Of a stretch of DNA of 64,000 nt, positions 25,939 to 34,980 are shown piece after piece. The notes beneath the pieces were generated by a model, which saw only the letters and a list, made by a program, of their open reading frames with translations, ran no database searches and was not told the origin of the DNA. Where the stretch lies: positions 124,001 to 188,000 of the forward strand of contig CAWASE010000002.1 of NCBI GenBank assembly GCA_963784675.1, read 5' to 3'. The DNA comes from SCTD01 sp963784675. GTDB lineage: Bacteria > Actinomycetota > Actinomycetes > Mycobacteriales > SCTD01. Within the stretch, counting starts at the first letter, position 1. Each line of letters begins with the position of its first letter. The position numbers were made by a program, and so were the translations under genes.

Positions 25939-26763
25939 CTACCCCAGGACAGGGAAGCGCCGCCGACTGGCCAGCTGGTCCAGCGCCGCCTGCATCCGGT
26001 CGCGCACGAGCTGGTCGACGGCCGCGACGTCCCTGCCGGCGTCGATCTCGGCCTGCACGTCGATCGGCTCCAGCACCTGCGTGACGATCTTCGTCGGCAG
26101 CGGCAGCTGCGGCGGGAACACCCCCAGCGTCAGGCCGAACGGGAAGCCCAGCGACACCGGGAAGTACGGCAGCCGCAGGAGCTTGTCCAGGCGCAGCAAC
26201 CGGGCGATCCACTCGCCGCGGGACAGGATCAGCAGCGCCTCGTGCCCACCGTGGCTGACGACCGGGACGAGCGGCACGCCGGTCTCCAGGGCCGTGCGCA
26301 CGTAGCCGGTGCGGCCGGCGAAGTCGATGGTGTTCGCCCGCGTCACCGGCCGGAAGGCGTCGTACTCGCCCCCGGGGAACAGGATGGTCACGGCGCCCGA
26401 GCGCAGCACCGCCTCGGCGTTCGCGCGGTTCGCGCTGAGGAACCCGGCGCGACGCATGACCGAGCCGATCGGGTCGGTGAACAGGACGTCGTGGGCCAGC
26501 ACGTACAGGGGGCGGTCGACGCCGAAGTGGTCCCAGAACGCGACGGCGATGACCGGCACGTCCATCGCGATGACTCCGCCGGAGTGGTTGGAGACGATCA
26601 GGGCGCCGCCGGCGGGGACGCGCTCGATGCCCTCGACCCGCGACCGGAACCAGGTGCGGACCGCGAGCCGCAGCAGCGGGGCCAGTCGCGCGACGTAGGC
26701 GGGGTCCCGGTCTGCCAAGGGGTCCGCGGGCTCGTCCTGGTCCGTGCGCACGTCGTCGCTCAC
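25939..26763 (-). CDS. PlsC-like phospholipid/glycerol acyltransferase
   Basis: A 274-residue lysophospholipid-acyltransferase-fold protein. The catalytic NHSGGVIAMD motif (variant of NHxxxxD) is at about 75. FLSANRANAEAVLRSGAVTILFPGGEYD carries the FPEG-like block as FPGGEYD, and a final block is GVPLVPVVSHGGHEA. This pattern matches actinobacterial 1-acylglycerol-3-phosphate acyltransferase relatives of unknown exact substrate. The GTG at 26763 has GAGGACGGGCA directly upstream and is preferred over the longer frame. Confidence 0.85.
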   Translation of the reverse strand: MSDDVRTDQDEPADPLADRDPAYVARLAPLLRLAVRTWFRSRVEGIERVPAGGALIVSNHSGGVIAMDVPVIAVAFWDHFGVDRPLYVLAHDVLFTDPIGSVMRRAGFLSANRANAEAVLRSGAVTILFPGGEYDAFRPVTRANTIDFAGRTGYVRTALETGVPLVPVVSHGGHEALLILSRGEWIARLLRLDKLLRLPYFPVSLGFPFGLTLGVFPPQLPLPTKIVTQVLEPIDVQAEIDAGRDVAAVDQLVRDRMQAALDQLASRRRFPVLG

Positions 26764-27102
26764 TGCCCGTCCTCGCTGTCGTCGGGCTCGGCCCGGGCCG
26801 GCGGCGCGCACCTCCTACGGTCCGCTCGCAGTCCGATGGTGGGACGTGTGACGGGCGAGGTGAGCGACGTCATACAACCGTGACACAAACGTCGTCTGAC
26901 CTGCGGCGTCGTCCCCACCACGGGGCTAGATCCGCCCCTCACAACGGCTGCATCCTCCACCTGGCCCTTGTGCGTCTCGCGTCGCGGACATACCGTCACG
27001 TCTCAGACGCCGGGATCACGGACGTACCACCGGCTGCGCGACCTCCGGACGGAGGGTGCTGCGGCTGTCCGCGTGCCCGGAGACTGTGACGTTCGGAGTG
27101 CA
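26764..27102. other. Intergenic region upstream of rpfB
   Basis: About 340 bp without a supported gene. A weak promoter-like pair (TTGTGC, 17 bases, TACCGT) lies near 26966-26994, and GGGGC/GCCCC could form a small stem near 26926. I looked for the conserved core of the c-di-AMP (ydaO) riboswitch that precedes some actinobacterial rpf genes and did not find it. Confidence 0.35.
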
Positions 27103-28299
27103 GTGACCTCCCCCTCGACCGATCCCCAGCACGTGCTCGACCCCCTGCCCGAGCAGAACCCTCCCAGCGGACGCCGTAGGCCCGCGCTGCTGCGCGCCCC
27201 GGTGCTGGCGCTGGTCCTGAGCCTGCTGGCGACGGCGATGCTGTCGGGCGCCGTCGCCTGGAGCGTCACCGGCAAGACCGCCACCGTCGTGCTCGACGGC
27301 GCCGCGCAGAGCGTCGACTTCCGCGGCGGAACCGTCGGCGACGTCCTCGCGGCTGCCGGCCTGACCGTCGGCGCGCACGACGTGCTCGTGCCGTCGGCCA
27401 GCACGAAGATCGACGACGGTGCGAAGGTCGCGCTGCGACGTGGCCGCGAGCTGCAGCTGGTCGTCGACGGCGCGGCGCGGACGGTGTGGGTGACCGCGGC
27501 CTCCGTCGACGAGGCGCTCGACCAGGTCGGTCTGCGCGAGAGCGGGCTGGAGCTGTCGGCGTCGCGCTCGCGCAGCATCCCGCTGGCCGGCTTCACGCTC
27601 AACGTCTCCACCCCCAAGACCGTCACCCTCACCCTGGACGGCACCACGCGAACCCTCACCACGACCGCCGCCACCGTGCGGGACGCGCTCGTCGAGGACG
27701 GCGTCATCCTGGACCGGGACGACCGCCTGTCGGCGCCGCGCACGCAGCCGCTGACCGAGGGGCTCGCCATCACGGCGGTGCGCGTCAGCGTCGAGCGTCG
27801 GGTCGAGCAGGTCGAGGTGCCCTTCGGGACCGAGACCCGCGAGGACGCCTCGATCACCAAGGGTCAGACCAAGACGGTCACGGCTGGCAAGAACGGCATC
27901 AGCCGCCGCACCGTCGAGCGGGTGCTGGCCGACGGAGCCCTGGAGAAGACGACGGTCGTGAAGACCGAGACGGTCAGCGCCCCGGTCACCCGCGTGCTCG
28001 CGGTCGGCACCAAGGCCCCGGCGCCGCGTGCCTCGAGCCGCAGCGGCGGCAGCACGGCCGGCGCCGACGGCCTGAACTGGGCGGCGCTGGCGCGCTGCGA
28101 GTCGGGCGGCAACCCGCGCGCGGTGAACCGGTCGGGCAAGTACCGCGGCCTCTACCAGTTCTCGATCGCCACCTGGCAGGGCGTCGGCGGCCAGGGCGAC
28201 CCGATCGACAACAGCGCCGAGGAGCAGACCTACCGGGCCAAGCTGCTGTACCAGCGCAGCGGGCGCGGCCAGTGGCCCGAGTGCGGCCGCTACCTGTAG
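27103..28299 (+). CDS. rpfB: Resuscitation-promoting factor RpfB-like
   Basis: A 398-residue secreted or membrane-anchored muralytic protein that stimulates regrowth of dormant cells. After a polar start there is one hydrophobic segment (VLALVLSLLATAMLSGAVAWSV, about 34-55). Three DUF348 modules follow (about 60-240), then a G5 domain (VPFGTETREDASITKGQTKTVTAGKNG). A C-terminal Rpf transglycosylase domain closes it: LNWAALARCESGGNPRAVNRSGKYRGLYQFSIATWQGVGG, with the catalytic Glu in ARCESGG. This is the full RpfB architecture. GTG 27103 is chosen just before the basic N-terminus; the longer frame lacks support. Confidence 0.93.
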   Translation: MTSPSTDPQHVLDPLPEQNPPSGRRRPALLRAPVLALVLSLLATAMLSGAVAWSVTGKTATVVLDGAAQSVDFRGGTVGDVLAAAGLTVGAHDVLVPSASTKIDDGAKVALRRGRELQLVVDGAARTVWVTAASVDEALDQVGLRESGLELSASRSRSIPLAGFTLNVSTPKTVTLTLDGTTRTLTTTAATVRDALVEDGVILDRDDRLSAPRTQPLTEGLAITAVRVSVERRVEQVEVPFGTETREDASITKGQTKTVTAGKNGISRRTVERVLADGALEKTTVVKTETVSAPVTRVLAVGTKAPAPRASSRSGGSTAGADGLNWAALARCESGGNPRAVNRSGKYRGLYQFSIATWQGVGGQGDPIDNSAEEQTYRAKLLYQRSGRGQWPECGRYL

Positions 28300-28407
28300 C
28301 TCGAACGTCCCCACTCCCGTCGTGCCCTGCGCGGCGGGGGTGAGCCGTGTCCGCGGTGCAGGACGCCGCACCGGAGGACCGCCTACGCCGCCTGGCAGGC
28401 TGAGCGC

Positions 28408-29253
28408 GTGACCCTGCTGTCGGCGACGGACGTGCGCGCGCTCGCGGCGCGGCTGGACCTGCGTCCCACCAAGACGCTCGGGCAGAACTTCGTCATCGAC
28501 CCGAACACGGTCCGACGGCTGGTGCGCGCGGCCAAGATCGGCGCAGACGATGTCGTGGTGGAGGTCGGTCCTGGCCTCGGCTCGCTGACGCTGGGCCTGC
28601 TGGAGGTCGCGCAGCGGGTCGTCGCGGTCGAGATCGACCCCCGGCTCGCCGCGGAGCTTCCGACGACGATCGCCTCCCGCGCGCCGGAGCGGGCCGGCCG
28701 CCTCGAGGTCCTGCAGCAGGACGCGCTCACGCTCACCGAGGTCCCTGGGCCGGCGCCGACGGCGTTCGTGGCGAACCTGCCCTACAACGTCGCGGTACCG
28801 GTGCTCCTGCGGCTGCTCGAGCACCTTCCGAGCCTGCGGACCGGGCTGGTGATGGTGCAGGCGGAGGTCGCCGACCGGCTCGTCGCGCCGCCGGGCTCGC
28901 GCACGTACGGTGTGCCGTCGGTGAAGGCGGCCTGGTACGCCGACGTCCGGCGGGCCGGCTCGATCGGCCGGTCGGTGTTCTGGCCGGCGCCGAACGTCGA
29001 CTCGGGGCTGGTGGCGTTCACCCGTCGCCAGCCGCCGCCGGGGGACCGGCTGGCGACGTTCGCGGTGGTCGACGCCGCCTTCGCCCAGCGCCGCAAGACG
29101 CTGCGGGCAGCGCTCGCCGGGTGGGCAGGCACCGCGGCCGAGGCCGAGCGTCGGCTCCTCGCGGCCGGGATCGCTCCGTCGTCCCGCGGGGAGGTGCTGG
29201 ACGTGACCCACTTCGCCCGGCTGGCGGCGGTCGCGGAGCAGAGCCGCCCGTAG
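28408..29253 (+). CDS. rsmA: 16S rRNA dimethyladenosine transferase KsgA/RsmA
   Basis: Dimethylates A1518 and A1519 of 16S rRNA. The 281-residue protein carries KTLGQNFVIDPNTVRRLV, the SAM motif VVEVGPGLGSLTLGLLE, ALTLTEVPGP and the catalytic NLPYNVAVPVLLRLLE at about 123. VFWPAPNVDSGLVAFTRR and FAQRRKTLRAAL complete the C-terminal domain. GTG start. It is part of the rpfB-rsmA-ispE order; a TAGGCT element overlaps its stop and may drive ispE. Confidence 0.95.
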   Translation: MTLLSATDVRALAARLDLRPTKTLGQNFVIDPNTVRRLVRAAKIGADDVVVEVGPGLGSLTLGLLEVAQRVVAVEIDPRLAAELPTTIASRAPERAGRLEVLQQDALTLTEVPGPAPTAFVANLPYNVAVPVLLRLLEHLPSLRTGLVMVQAEVADRLVAPPGSRTYGVPSVKAAWYADVRRAGSIGRSVFWPAPNVDSGLVAFTRRQPPPGDRLATFAVVDAAFAQRRKTLRAALAGWAGTAAEAERRLLAAGIAPSSRGEVLDVTHFARLAAVAEQSRP

Positions 29254-29319
29254 GCTGGAGGCTTCCGCCGAGAGCCCTGGAGCGCCGTCCTGTCCCGCCG
29301 CCCGCACGACCGCGTCACC

Positions 29320-30204
29320 GTGCGCGCGCCGGCGAAGGTCAACCTGCACCTGTCGGTCGGACGGCTGCGCCCGGACGGCTTCCACGACCTGACGACGGTC
29401 TTCCAGGCCGTCGGCCTGTACGACGAGGTCACGCTCACGCGCGCCGCCCGTCGCGCCGTCCGCTGCGACCGGCCCGAGGGCGTGCCCCTGGACGACACGA
29501 ACCTGGCCGCGCGCGCTGTGCTGCTGCTGGCCGAGCGCACGGGCAACGACGCCTCGCTGGACATCGCTATCCGCAAGGGCATCCCCGTGGCGGGTGGTTG
29601 TGCGGGCGGCTCGGCCGACGCCGCCGCCGCCCTGGTCGCGGCCGATGCGCTGTGGGGCACCGGGCTGGCCAAGGACGAGCTCGCGGGGTTGGCCGCCGAG
29701 CTCGGCAGCGACGTCCCGTTCAGCCTGCACGGCGGCACTGCCCTCGGGCGTGGCCGCGGAGAGCAGCTGACCCCGGTGCTGGAGCGCGGTGGCTTCTCCT
29801 GGGTGCTGGCGATCTCCGCCGGCGGCCTGTCCACGCCCGACGTCTACGCCGAGCTCGACCGCCAGCGCGACACCGGACCGGTCGGGGTCGTGTCCGACCC
29901 GGCCGACGTGCTCGCCGCTCTGCGCCAGGGCGACCCCGTGGCGCTCGGGCGCACGCTCGCCAACGACCTGCAGCCCGCGGCGCTCGCGCTGCGACCAGCG
30001 CTGCGCGGGGTGCTCGAGGCCGGCCGCGAACTCGGTGCGCTCGGCGCGCTCGTCTCCGGCTCCGGCCCCACCGTGGCGCTGCTCGCCCGGGACGAACCGG
30101 CCGCGGCCGCCCTGACCGCCGCACTCGCGGCACGCAACCTGTGCGCCGACGTCCGACGGGCCGACGGCCCGGTCGCCGGTGCCCGCATCGTGGAGGCACG
30201 CTGA
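29320..30204 (+). CDS. ispE: 4-diphosphocytidyl-2-C-methyl-D-erythritol kinase
   Basis: Phosphorylates CDP-methylerythritol in the MEP isoprenoid pathway. The 294-residue GHMP kinase starts with VRAPAKVNLHLSVGRLRPDGFHDLTTVFQAV. The ATP loop PVAGGCAGGSADAAAAL is intact (usual PxxGGLGGGSS variant), ELGSDVPFSLHGGTALGRGRGE follows, and SGSGPTVALL is the third GHMP motif. The GTG at 29320 is the only reasonable start; no in-frame alternative with homology is upstream. The stop overlaps the ABC-F ATG. Confidence 0.94.
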   Translation: MRAPAKVNLHLSVGRLRPDGFHDLTTVFQAVGLYDEVTLTRAARRAVRCDRPEGVPLDDTNLAARAVLLLAERTGNDASLDIAIRKGIPVAGGCAGGSADAAAALVAADALWGTGLAKDELAGLAAELGSDVPFSLHGGTALGRGRGEQLTPVLERGGFSWVLAISAGGLSTPDVYAELDRQRDTGPVGVVSDPADVLAALRQGDPVALGRTLANDLQPAALALRPALRGVLEAGRELGALGALVSGSGPTVALLARDEPAAAALTAALAARNLCADVRRADGPVAGARIVEAR

Positions 30205-32012
30205 TGGCTGTCAATCTCGTCAACCTGGAGAACGTCACCGTCGCGCACGGCACCAGGCTGCTCATGGACGAGGTGTCGCTGGGCGTGTCCGAGGGTGACC
30301 GCATCGGCATCGTCGGGCGCAACGGCGGCGGCAAGACCACGCTGCTCAAGACGCTCGTCAAGGCCGAGGAGCCGCACTCCGGCCGCGTCACGCACACCTC
30401 CGGGCTGCGCGTCGGCGTCCTCACGCAGGACGTCCGGGTCGATGTCCGGCTCACGGCGCACCAGGCGATCCTCGGCGCGACGGCCGAGCACGACTGGGCC
30501 GGCGACGCGCGGGTGCGCGAGGTGCTGGACGGTCTGGGCCTGCACGGCATCGGCCTGGACAGCGTGGTCGAGACGATGTCGGGCGGTGAGCGTCGCCGCG
30601 TCGCGCTGGCCTCGCTGCTGGTCCAGGAGTGGGACCTGCTGATCCTGGACGAGCCCACCAACCACCTCGACGTCGAGGGGGTCGCCTGGCTGGCCGCCCA
30701 CCTGAAGGCGCGGAGCCCGCAGCAGGCGCACCTGGTCGTCACCCACGACCGGTGGTTCCTGGACGAGGTGAACAGTCGCACCTGGGAGGTGCACGACGGG
30801 GTCGTCGACGCCTACGAGGGCGGCTACAGCGCCTACGTGCTGGCCCGCGCCGAGCGCGACCGGATGGCCTCGACCGCGGAGCAGAAGCGGCTGCAGCTGG
30901 TGAAGAAGGAGCTCGCGTGGCTGCGGCGTGGCCCGCCGGCGCGCACCTCCAAGCCGCAGTTCCGCATCGACGCCGCCAACGCCCTCATCGCCGACGAGCC
31001 CCCCGCGCGCGACGGCATCGCGCTGCAGCGCTTCTCCGCCGCCCGGCTCGGCAAGACCGTGTACGAGCTGCACGGGGTGTCGCTGGCCTTCGGCGACAAG
31101 ACGTTGCTGACGGGCGTCGACTGGAACCTGGGTCCGGGCGACCGCATCGGCCTCGTCGGCGTCAACGGCGCCGGCAAGTCGACGATCCTGAAGCTGCTGG
31201 TCGGTCAGCAGCAGCCGGACGCCGGTCGGGTCGTCGTCGGTCAGACCGTCAAGCCGGCCTACCTCTCGCAGGAGGTCGCCGAGCTCGACCCCATGCTGCG
31301 CGTGCTGGAGGCCGTCGAGCAGGTGGCCAAGGTCGTCGATCTCGGCGGGGGCAAGACGATCGGCGCGTCGTCGCTCGCCGACCGCTTCGGCTTCACCGGC
31401 AACGCGCAGTGGACCCGCGTCGGTGACCTGTCCGGCGGCGAGCGGCGGCGCCTGCAGATCCTGCGGCTGCTCATGGGCGAGCCGAACGTCATCATCCTCG
31501 ACGAGCCGACCAACGACCTGGACATCGACACCCTCAACGCGCTGGAAGACCTGCTCGACGGCTGGCCCGGCACGCTGATCGTCGTCAGCCACGACCGCTA
31601 CTTCCTGGAGCGGGTCACCGACACCACGGCCTCGCTGATGGGCGACGGGTCGGTCGCGGCGCTCCCCGGTGGTGTCGAGGAGTACCTGGCCCGACGTCGC
31701 AAGGGCGGCGCCTCGGCCAGTGGCGGCAAGCCGAGCAAGGGCGGTTCGGGAGGCGGTGGATCGAGTGGCGGGTCGGGTGGCCGCGGGTCCAGCGCCGCCG
31801 ACGAGCGCGCGGCGAAGAAAGAGCTGTCGCGGGTCGAGCGGGAGATCGCCCGGCTGGACACCCGGCAGAGCCTGCTGGAGAAGGAGATGGCCACCAAGGC
31901 CGCCGACTTCGCCGCCGTCGCGACCCTGGACGCCGAGCTGCGGGGCCTGCAGGTCGAGAAGGCCACCCTGGAGGACACCTGGATGGAGCTGTACGAACAG
32001 CTCAACAGCTGA
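30204..32012 (+). CDS. ABC-F family ATPase (Uup-like)
   Basis: A 602-residue soluble twin-ATPase acting on the ribosome or on translation. The two Walker A loops are GRNGGGKTT and GVNGAGKST, signatures are MSGGERRR and LSGGERRR, and Walker B blocks are DEPTNHLD and DEPTNDLD. The linker has AWLRRGPPARTSKPQFRIDAA. After the second domain a Gly/Ser-rich spacer (about 510-535) leads into a charged coiled-coil (about 540-600), as in Uup. It has no membrane domain. ATG overlaps the ispE stop. Relatives are housekeeping factors, or antibiotic-resistance proteins in some lineages; the conserved position argues for housekeeping. Confidence 0.93.
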   Translation: MAVNLVNLENVTVAHGTRLLMDEVSLGVSEGDRIGIVGRNGGGKTTLLKTLVKAEEPHSGRVTHTSGLRVGVLTQDVRVDVRLTAHQAILGATAEHDWAGDARVREVLDGLGLHGIGLDSVVETMSGGERRRVALASLLVQEWDLLILDEPTNHLDVEGVAWLAAHLKARSPQQAHLVVTHDRWFLDEVNSRTWEVHDGVVDAYEGGYSAYVLARAERDRMASTAEQKRLQLVKKELAWLRRGPPARTSKPQFRIDAANALIADEPPARDGIALQRFSAARLGKTVYELHGVSLAFGDKTLLTGVDWNLGPGDRIGLVGVNGAGKSTILKLLVGQQQPDAGRVVVGQTVKPAYLSQEVAELDPMLRVLEAVEQVAKVVDLGGGKTIGASSLADRFGFTGNAQWTRVGDLSGGERRRLQILRLLMGEPNVIILDEPTNDLDIDTLNALEDLLDGWPGTLIVVSHDRYFLERVTDTTASLMGDGSVAALPGGVEEYLARRRKGGASASGGKPSKGGSGGGGSSGGSGGRGSSAADERAAKKELSRVEREIARLDTRQSLLEKEMATKAADFAAVATLDAELRGLQVEKATLEDTWMELYEQLNS

Positions 32013-32026
32013 CCTCGCCCGCCCGG

Positions 32027-32048
32027 GGCCGGCTTCCCGCTGCCGGCC
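32027..32048 (+). terminator. Possible terminator hairpin after the ABC-F gene
   Basis: GGCCGGC, an eight-base loop and GCCGGCC form a short perfect stem 14 bases after the stop. No T tract; modest support. Confidence 0.4.
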
Positions 32049-32178
32049 GATCGCTGCGCCTTCCTGCGCGCGGCGGGCCCTCCTCCGGCCCCGCCCCGAC
32101 CGAGTCGGCCCACGTCGCGCCCTCCCCAGCACTCCGCTGCTGTGGAGGGCCCGATCTTCCGACCGGCGGCGGGCGCCG

Positions 32179-32784
32179 TCAGGCGCGTGCGGACAGCCGC
32201 GGCTCGTCCTGCAGCCCGGACAGCCCGTTCCAGGCCAGGTTCACCAGGTGCGCGGCCACCACGTCGCTGCTGGGCTCACCGGAGTCCAGCCACCACTGGC
32301 CCACCAGCGCGACCTGGCCGACCAGCGCCTGCGAGTAGAGCGGTGCGAGGTCGGAGCGGAAGCCGCGGGTGCTGAACTGGCGGGCCAGGATGTGCTCGAC
32401 CTGCGCCGCGACGTCGCTGATGATCGAGGCGAAGCCGCCGCTGTCCGCCAGCGGGACGGGGGACTCGCGCACGAGGATGCGGAAGCCGTCGGGCTGCTCC
32501 TCGACGTAACGCAGCAGCGCCAGGGTGGCCTGCTCGAGCAGCTGCTTGGGCGAGTCACCGGTCAACGCAGCGGTGAAGGAGGTGAGCAGCTGCTGCACCT
32601 CGCGGTCGACGACGACCGCGTACAGCCCCTCCTTGCCGCCGAAGTGCTCGTACACCACCGGCTTGGAGACGCCTGCGCGCAGGGCGATCTCCTCCACCGA
32701 GGTGCCGTCGTAGCCGCGCTCGGCGAACAGCGCGCGGCCGACGTCCAGCAGCTGCTCGCGCCGCTGCGTGCCGGTCATGCGCAC
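32179..32784 (-). CDS. TetR-family regulator, probable regulator of the adjacent desaturase
   Basis: A protein of about 200 residues. The N-terminal TetR HTH is clear: MTGTQRREQLLDVGRALFAERGYDGTSVEEIALRAGVSKPVVYEHFGGKEGLYAVVVDREV. The C-terminal ligand-binding domain is helical (FRILVRESPVPLADSGGFASIISDVAAQVEHILARQF). The GTG at 32784 gives MRMTGTQRREQLL; an ATG two codons later is possible. It lies 23 bp behind the desaturase gene on the same strand, and a tandem TetR-type operator is upstream of that gene, so the pair is probably one autoregulated unit that responds to acyl-CoA or fatty-acid status (inference). Confidence 0.85.
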   Translation of the reverse strand: MRMTGTQRREQLLDVGRALFAERGYDGTSVEEIALRAGVSKPVVYEHFGGKEGLYAVVVDREVQQLLTSFTAALTGDSPKQLLEQATLALLRYVEEQPDGFRILVRESPVPLADSGGFASIISDVAAQVEHILARQFSTRGFRSDLAPLYSQALVGQVALVGQWWLDSGEPSSDVVAAHLVNLAWNGLSGLQDEPRLSARA

Positions 32785-32807
32785 GCGAGCGGCCGGCCGG
32801 GCGGTGG

Positions 32808-33842
32808 TCAGACCCGGGCCGCGCGGCGCGAGGCCAGCCGCTCGGGCTTGGGCCACCGGACGTCGTGCACCCAGCCGAGCTTCTCGAACCCGCGGATGAG
32901 CTCGGCGCTGGTGTCGAACTGCCAGCGGTCGACGCCGTGACGGGCGGCCGTCGGGTCGGCGTGGTGCAGGTTGTGCCAGCTCTCACCCATCGAGATGAAG
33001 GCCAGCGGCCAGACGTTGCGCGACTGGTCGCGGGTGTCGAACGGCTGGCTGCCCATCGCATGACAGATCGAGTTGATCGACCAGGTCGAGTGGTGCAGGA
33101 CGGCGACGCGCACCAGGCTGCCCCAGAAGAAGGCGGTGAGCGCGCCGCCCCAGAAGCCTTCACCGGCGGCGAGCGCCCAGAGCCCGCCGGCGAGCGCCGG
33201 CAGCCCGAGCGACAGCACGACCCACAGGCCGAACAGCTTGTTCACCCGGTCGACGGCCCGGTCGGCCAGCAGGTCGGGGGCGAAGCGCTTCTGGTCGGTC
33301 TGCTCGACGTCGAACAGCCAGCCGACGTGCGCGTGCCACAGGCCCTTGCACAACGCCCGGAACGACGTCCCGTAGCGCCACGGGCTGTGCGGGTCGCCTT
33401 CCTTGTCGGAGTAGGCGTGGTGACGGCGGTGGTCGGCCACCCAGCGGGTGACCGGCCCTTCGATCGCGAGGCTCCCGGCGATCGCCAGCGCCACCCGTAG
33501 CGGCGTGGGCGCCTTGAAGGACCCGTGCGTGAAGTAGCGGTGGTAGCCCACCGTGATGCCGTGGCCGGTGATCGCGTAGGCGACGGCGGCGATGACGACG
33601 TCGCGCCAGGACAGCCCGTGCCCCCAGAGCACGAAGCCACTGGCCAGCACCGCTGCCAGCGGGACGGCGATGAAGGCGGCGAGAGCGACCTGTTCCATCC
33701 GGGCCCACAGGCGTGTGCGCGGTACGTCCTGCAGCGGCCGGGCCTGGTCGCCCTCGTACTCGATCGTGGTGACGGCAGCAGCGCCGCCGGGGATCAGCTT
33801 CTCGGAGTCGAGCCTGCCGGGAGCGGTGGTCGGTGCGGTCAA
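32808..33842 (-). CDS. Acyl-CoA/fatty-acid delta-9-type desaturase
   Basis: A 344-residue integral-membrane di-iron desaturase. All three histidine boxes are present: GYHRYFTHGSF, RWVADHRRHHAYSDKEGDPHSPW and ESWHNLHHADPTAARHGVDRWQFD. Hydrophobic helix pairs lie before box 1 and between boxes 2 and 3. This fits the stearoyl-CoA-9-desaturase type (M. tuberculosis DesA3-like), which adjusts membrane fluidity. The start is TTG, with GAGGA eight bases upstream; no ATG or GTG with a better site exists. The double operator at 33872-33902 is 30-60 bp upstream of the start. Confidence 0.92.
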   Translation of the reverse strand: MTAPTTAPGRLDSEKLIPGGAAAVTTIEYEGDQARPLQDVPRTRLWARMEQVALAAFIAVPLAAVLASGFVLWGHGLSWRDVVIAAVAYAITGHGITVGYHRYFTHGSFKAPTPLRVALAIAGSLAIEGPVTRWVADHRRHHAYSDKEGDPHSPWRYGTSFRALCKGLWHAHVGWLFDVEQTDQKRFAPDLLADRAVDRVNKLFGLWVVLSLGLPALAGGLWALAAGEGFWGGALTAFFWGSLVRVAVLHHSTWSINSICHAMGSQPFDTRDQSRNVWPLAFISMGESWHNLHHADPTAARHGVDRWQFDTSAELIRGFEKLGWVHDVRWPKPERLASRRAARV

Positions 33843-33871
33843 GACATCGGTCCTCGCGTCGGGGTCAGCTA

Positions 33872-33902
33872 CCTACGCGACCGTAACCTACGGGAGCGTA
33901 GG
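33872..33902. promoter_or_regulatory. Tandem inverted-repeat operator upstream of the desaturase
   Basis: Two adjacent 15-16 bp sites: CCTACGCGACCGTAA, then CCTACGGGAGCGTAGG. Each is built as CTACG, four bases, CGTA(G). The second is a perfect 6-bp inverted repeat. The direct-plus-inverted arrangement is typical of a TetR protein binding as two dimers. Confidence 0.65.
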
Positions 33903-34009
33903 TGTCCTGTGCCCACGGGTGAACTTCCGGCGGACGGCCGGCCCGAAACTGTCGGAGGGCTCGGACACGATGTGCCGCAGGGGTCGAGGCGCGACGGCAG
34001 GCGGACACG

Positions 34010-34917
34010 ATGGGGCGACACCGCACGGAGCAGGAGAAGCGCGACCTGGGGGCGCAGGCCCGGGCGCTGCGGGCCGGAGGGGCTCACGACGACGGATCGC
34101 GAGGCAGCTGGGTGTGGGTGACGACCTGCTGTCCGAGCTGCTGCGGGGCACGACCGTGCCCGACAGTCTGGCGCGGCCCAGGGCCAAGGACGGGTGCAGG
34201 GCCGCCGCCGTGGCGCTGCGTGCCTCGGGCGCGACCTATGACCAGATCGCCGCGGAGCTGGGGGTGTCCAAGAGCAGCTGCAGCCTGTGGCTGCGCGACC
34301 TGCCGCAGCCAGATCCGGCGGGCAGTCGGGCCCGGCGGATCAGCGCGCTCCGCAGCCGGGCGCGGCGCGACCGCGACGCGCGCGACCTGGTCGACGACGC
34401 CGTGACGACCCGGGCCGCGGCCTGGGTCGGCCCGGTAACTTCCCGCGATCTCGTCCTCGCGCTGGCCGTCAGCTACTGGTGCGAGGGCGCGAAGCGCAAG
34501 CCGTGGAACCGCGTCCAGGCGGTGCGCTGGATCAACAGCGACCCCGTCCTGGTCACACTGTTCCTCGAGGGGCTCGCGATGCTCGGCATCGAGCGGGAAC
34601 GCCTCGTCCTGCGGGTGCACGTGCACGAGACCGCGTGCGAGGCGGAGGTGCGGACATGGTGGTCGGAGCACACGGGGGTGCCGCTCGCGCAGTTCCGACG
34701 GAGTCAGATCAAGCGCCACAACCCGCTGACACCTCGCCAGAACACGGGAGCCGACTACCGCGGCTGCCTCGCGGTGAACGTGCTGCAAGGTCGGCAGCTG
34801 TACCGGACGATCGCCGGCGTGGTCGCGGGACTGTCCGAGGGGCCGCGGCGGGACGAGTGGCAGGATGAGGCGTCCGCTGCGCAGATAATTACTCTACGTA
34901 GTCGCAATCCGCCTTAG
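34010..34917 (+). pseudogene. HTH protein with possible LAGLIDADG-like C-terminal region, frameshifted
   Basis: Starting at ATG 34010 the protein reads MGRHRTEQEKRDLGAQARALRA. The frame then jumps twice: the continuation EGLTTT is in the next frame (near 34079), and RIARQLGVGDDLLSELLRGTTVPDSL in the third (near 34096). Two extra bases explain this, and correction gives about 302 residues. A second HTH is ATYDQIAAELGVSKSSCSLWLRDLP. The C-terminal ~150 residues (LALAVSYWCEGAKRKPW, WINSDPVLVTLFLEGLAMLGI, ending in TGADYRGCLAVNVLQGRQLYR) are patterned like divergent LAGLIDADG-type domains. That assignment is tentative. The stop codon lies inside the tRNA-Gln gene. Confidence 0.6.
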
Positions 34918-34980
34918 TGTAATTGGCAGCACGGCAACCTTTGGTGTTGTCCGGTCCGGGTTCGAGTCCTGGAGGCGGAG
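34908..34980 (+). tRNA. tRNA-Gln (anticodon TTG)
   Basis: A 73-nt cloverleaf. Acceptor TCCGCCT/AGGCGGA, anticodon stem GCAAC/GTTGT with anticodon TTG (codon CAA), T-loop TTCGAGT, discriminator G. Its first ten bases are also the last codons of the preceding HTH frame. Confidence 0.95.

Noticed and set aside
26764..27102. c-di-AMP (ydaO-type) riboswitch upstream of rpfB
   Set aside because: The conserved core sequences were not found.
32013..32178. Possible small gene between the ABC-F and TetR genes
   Set aside because: No frame with start signals or homology; only a short hairpin near 32027 seen.
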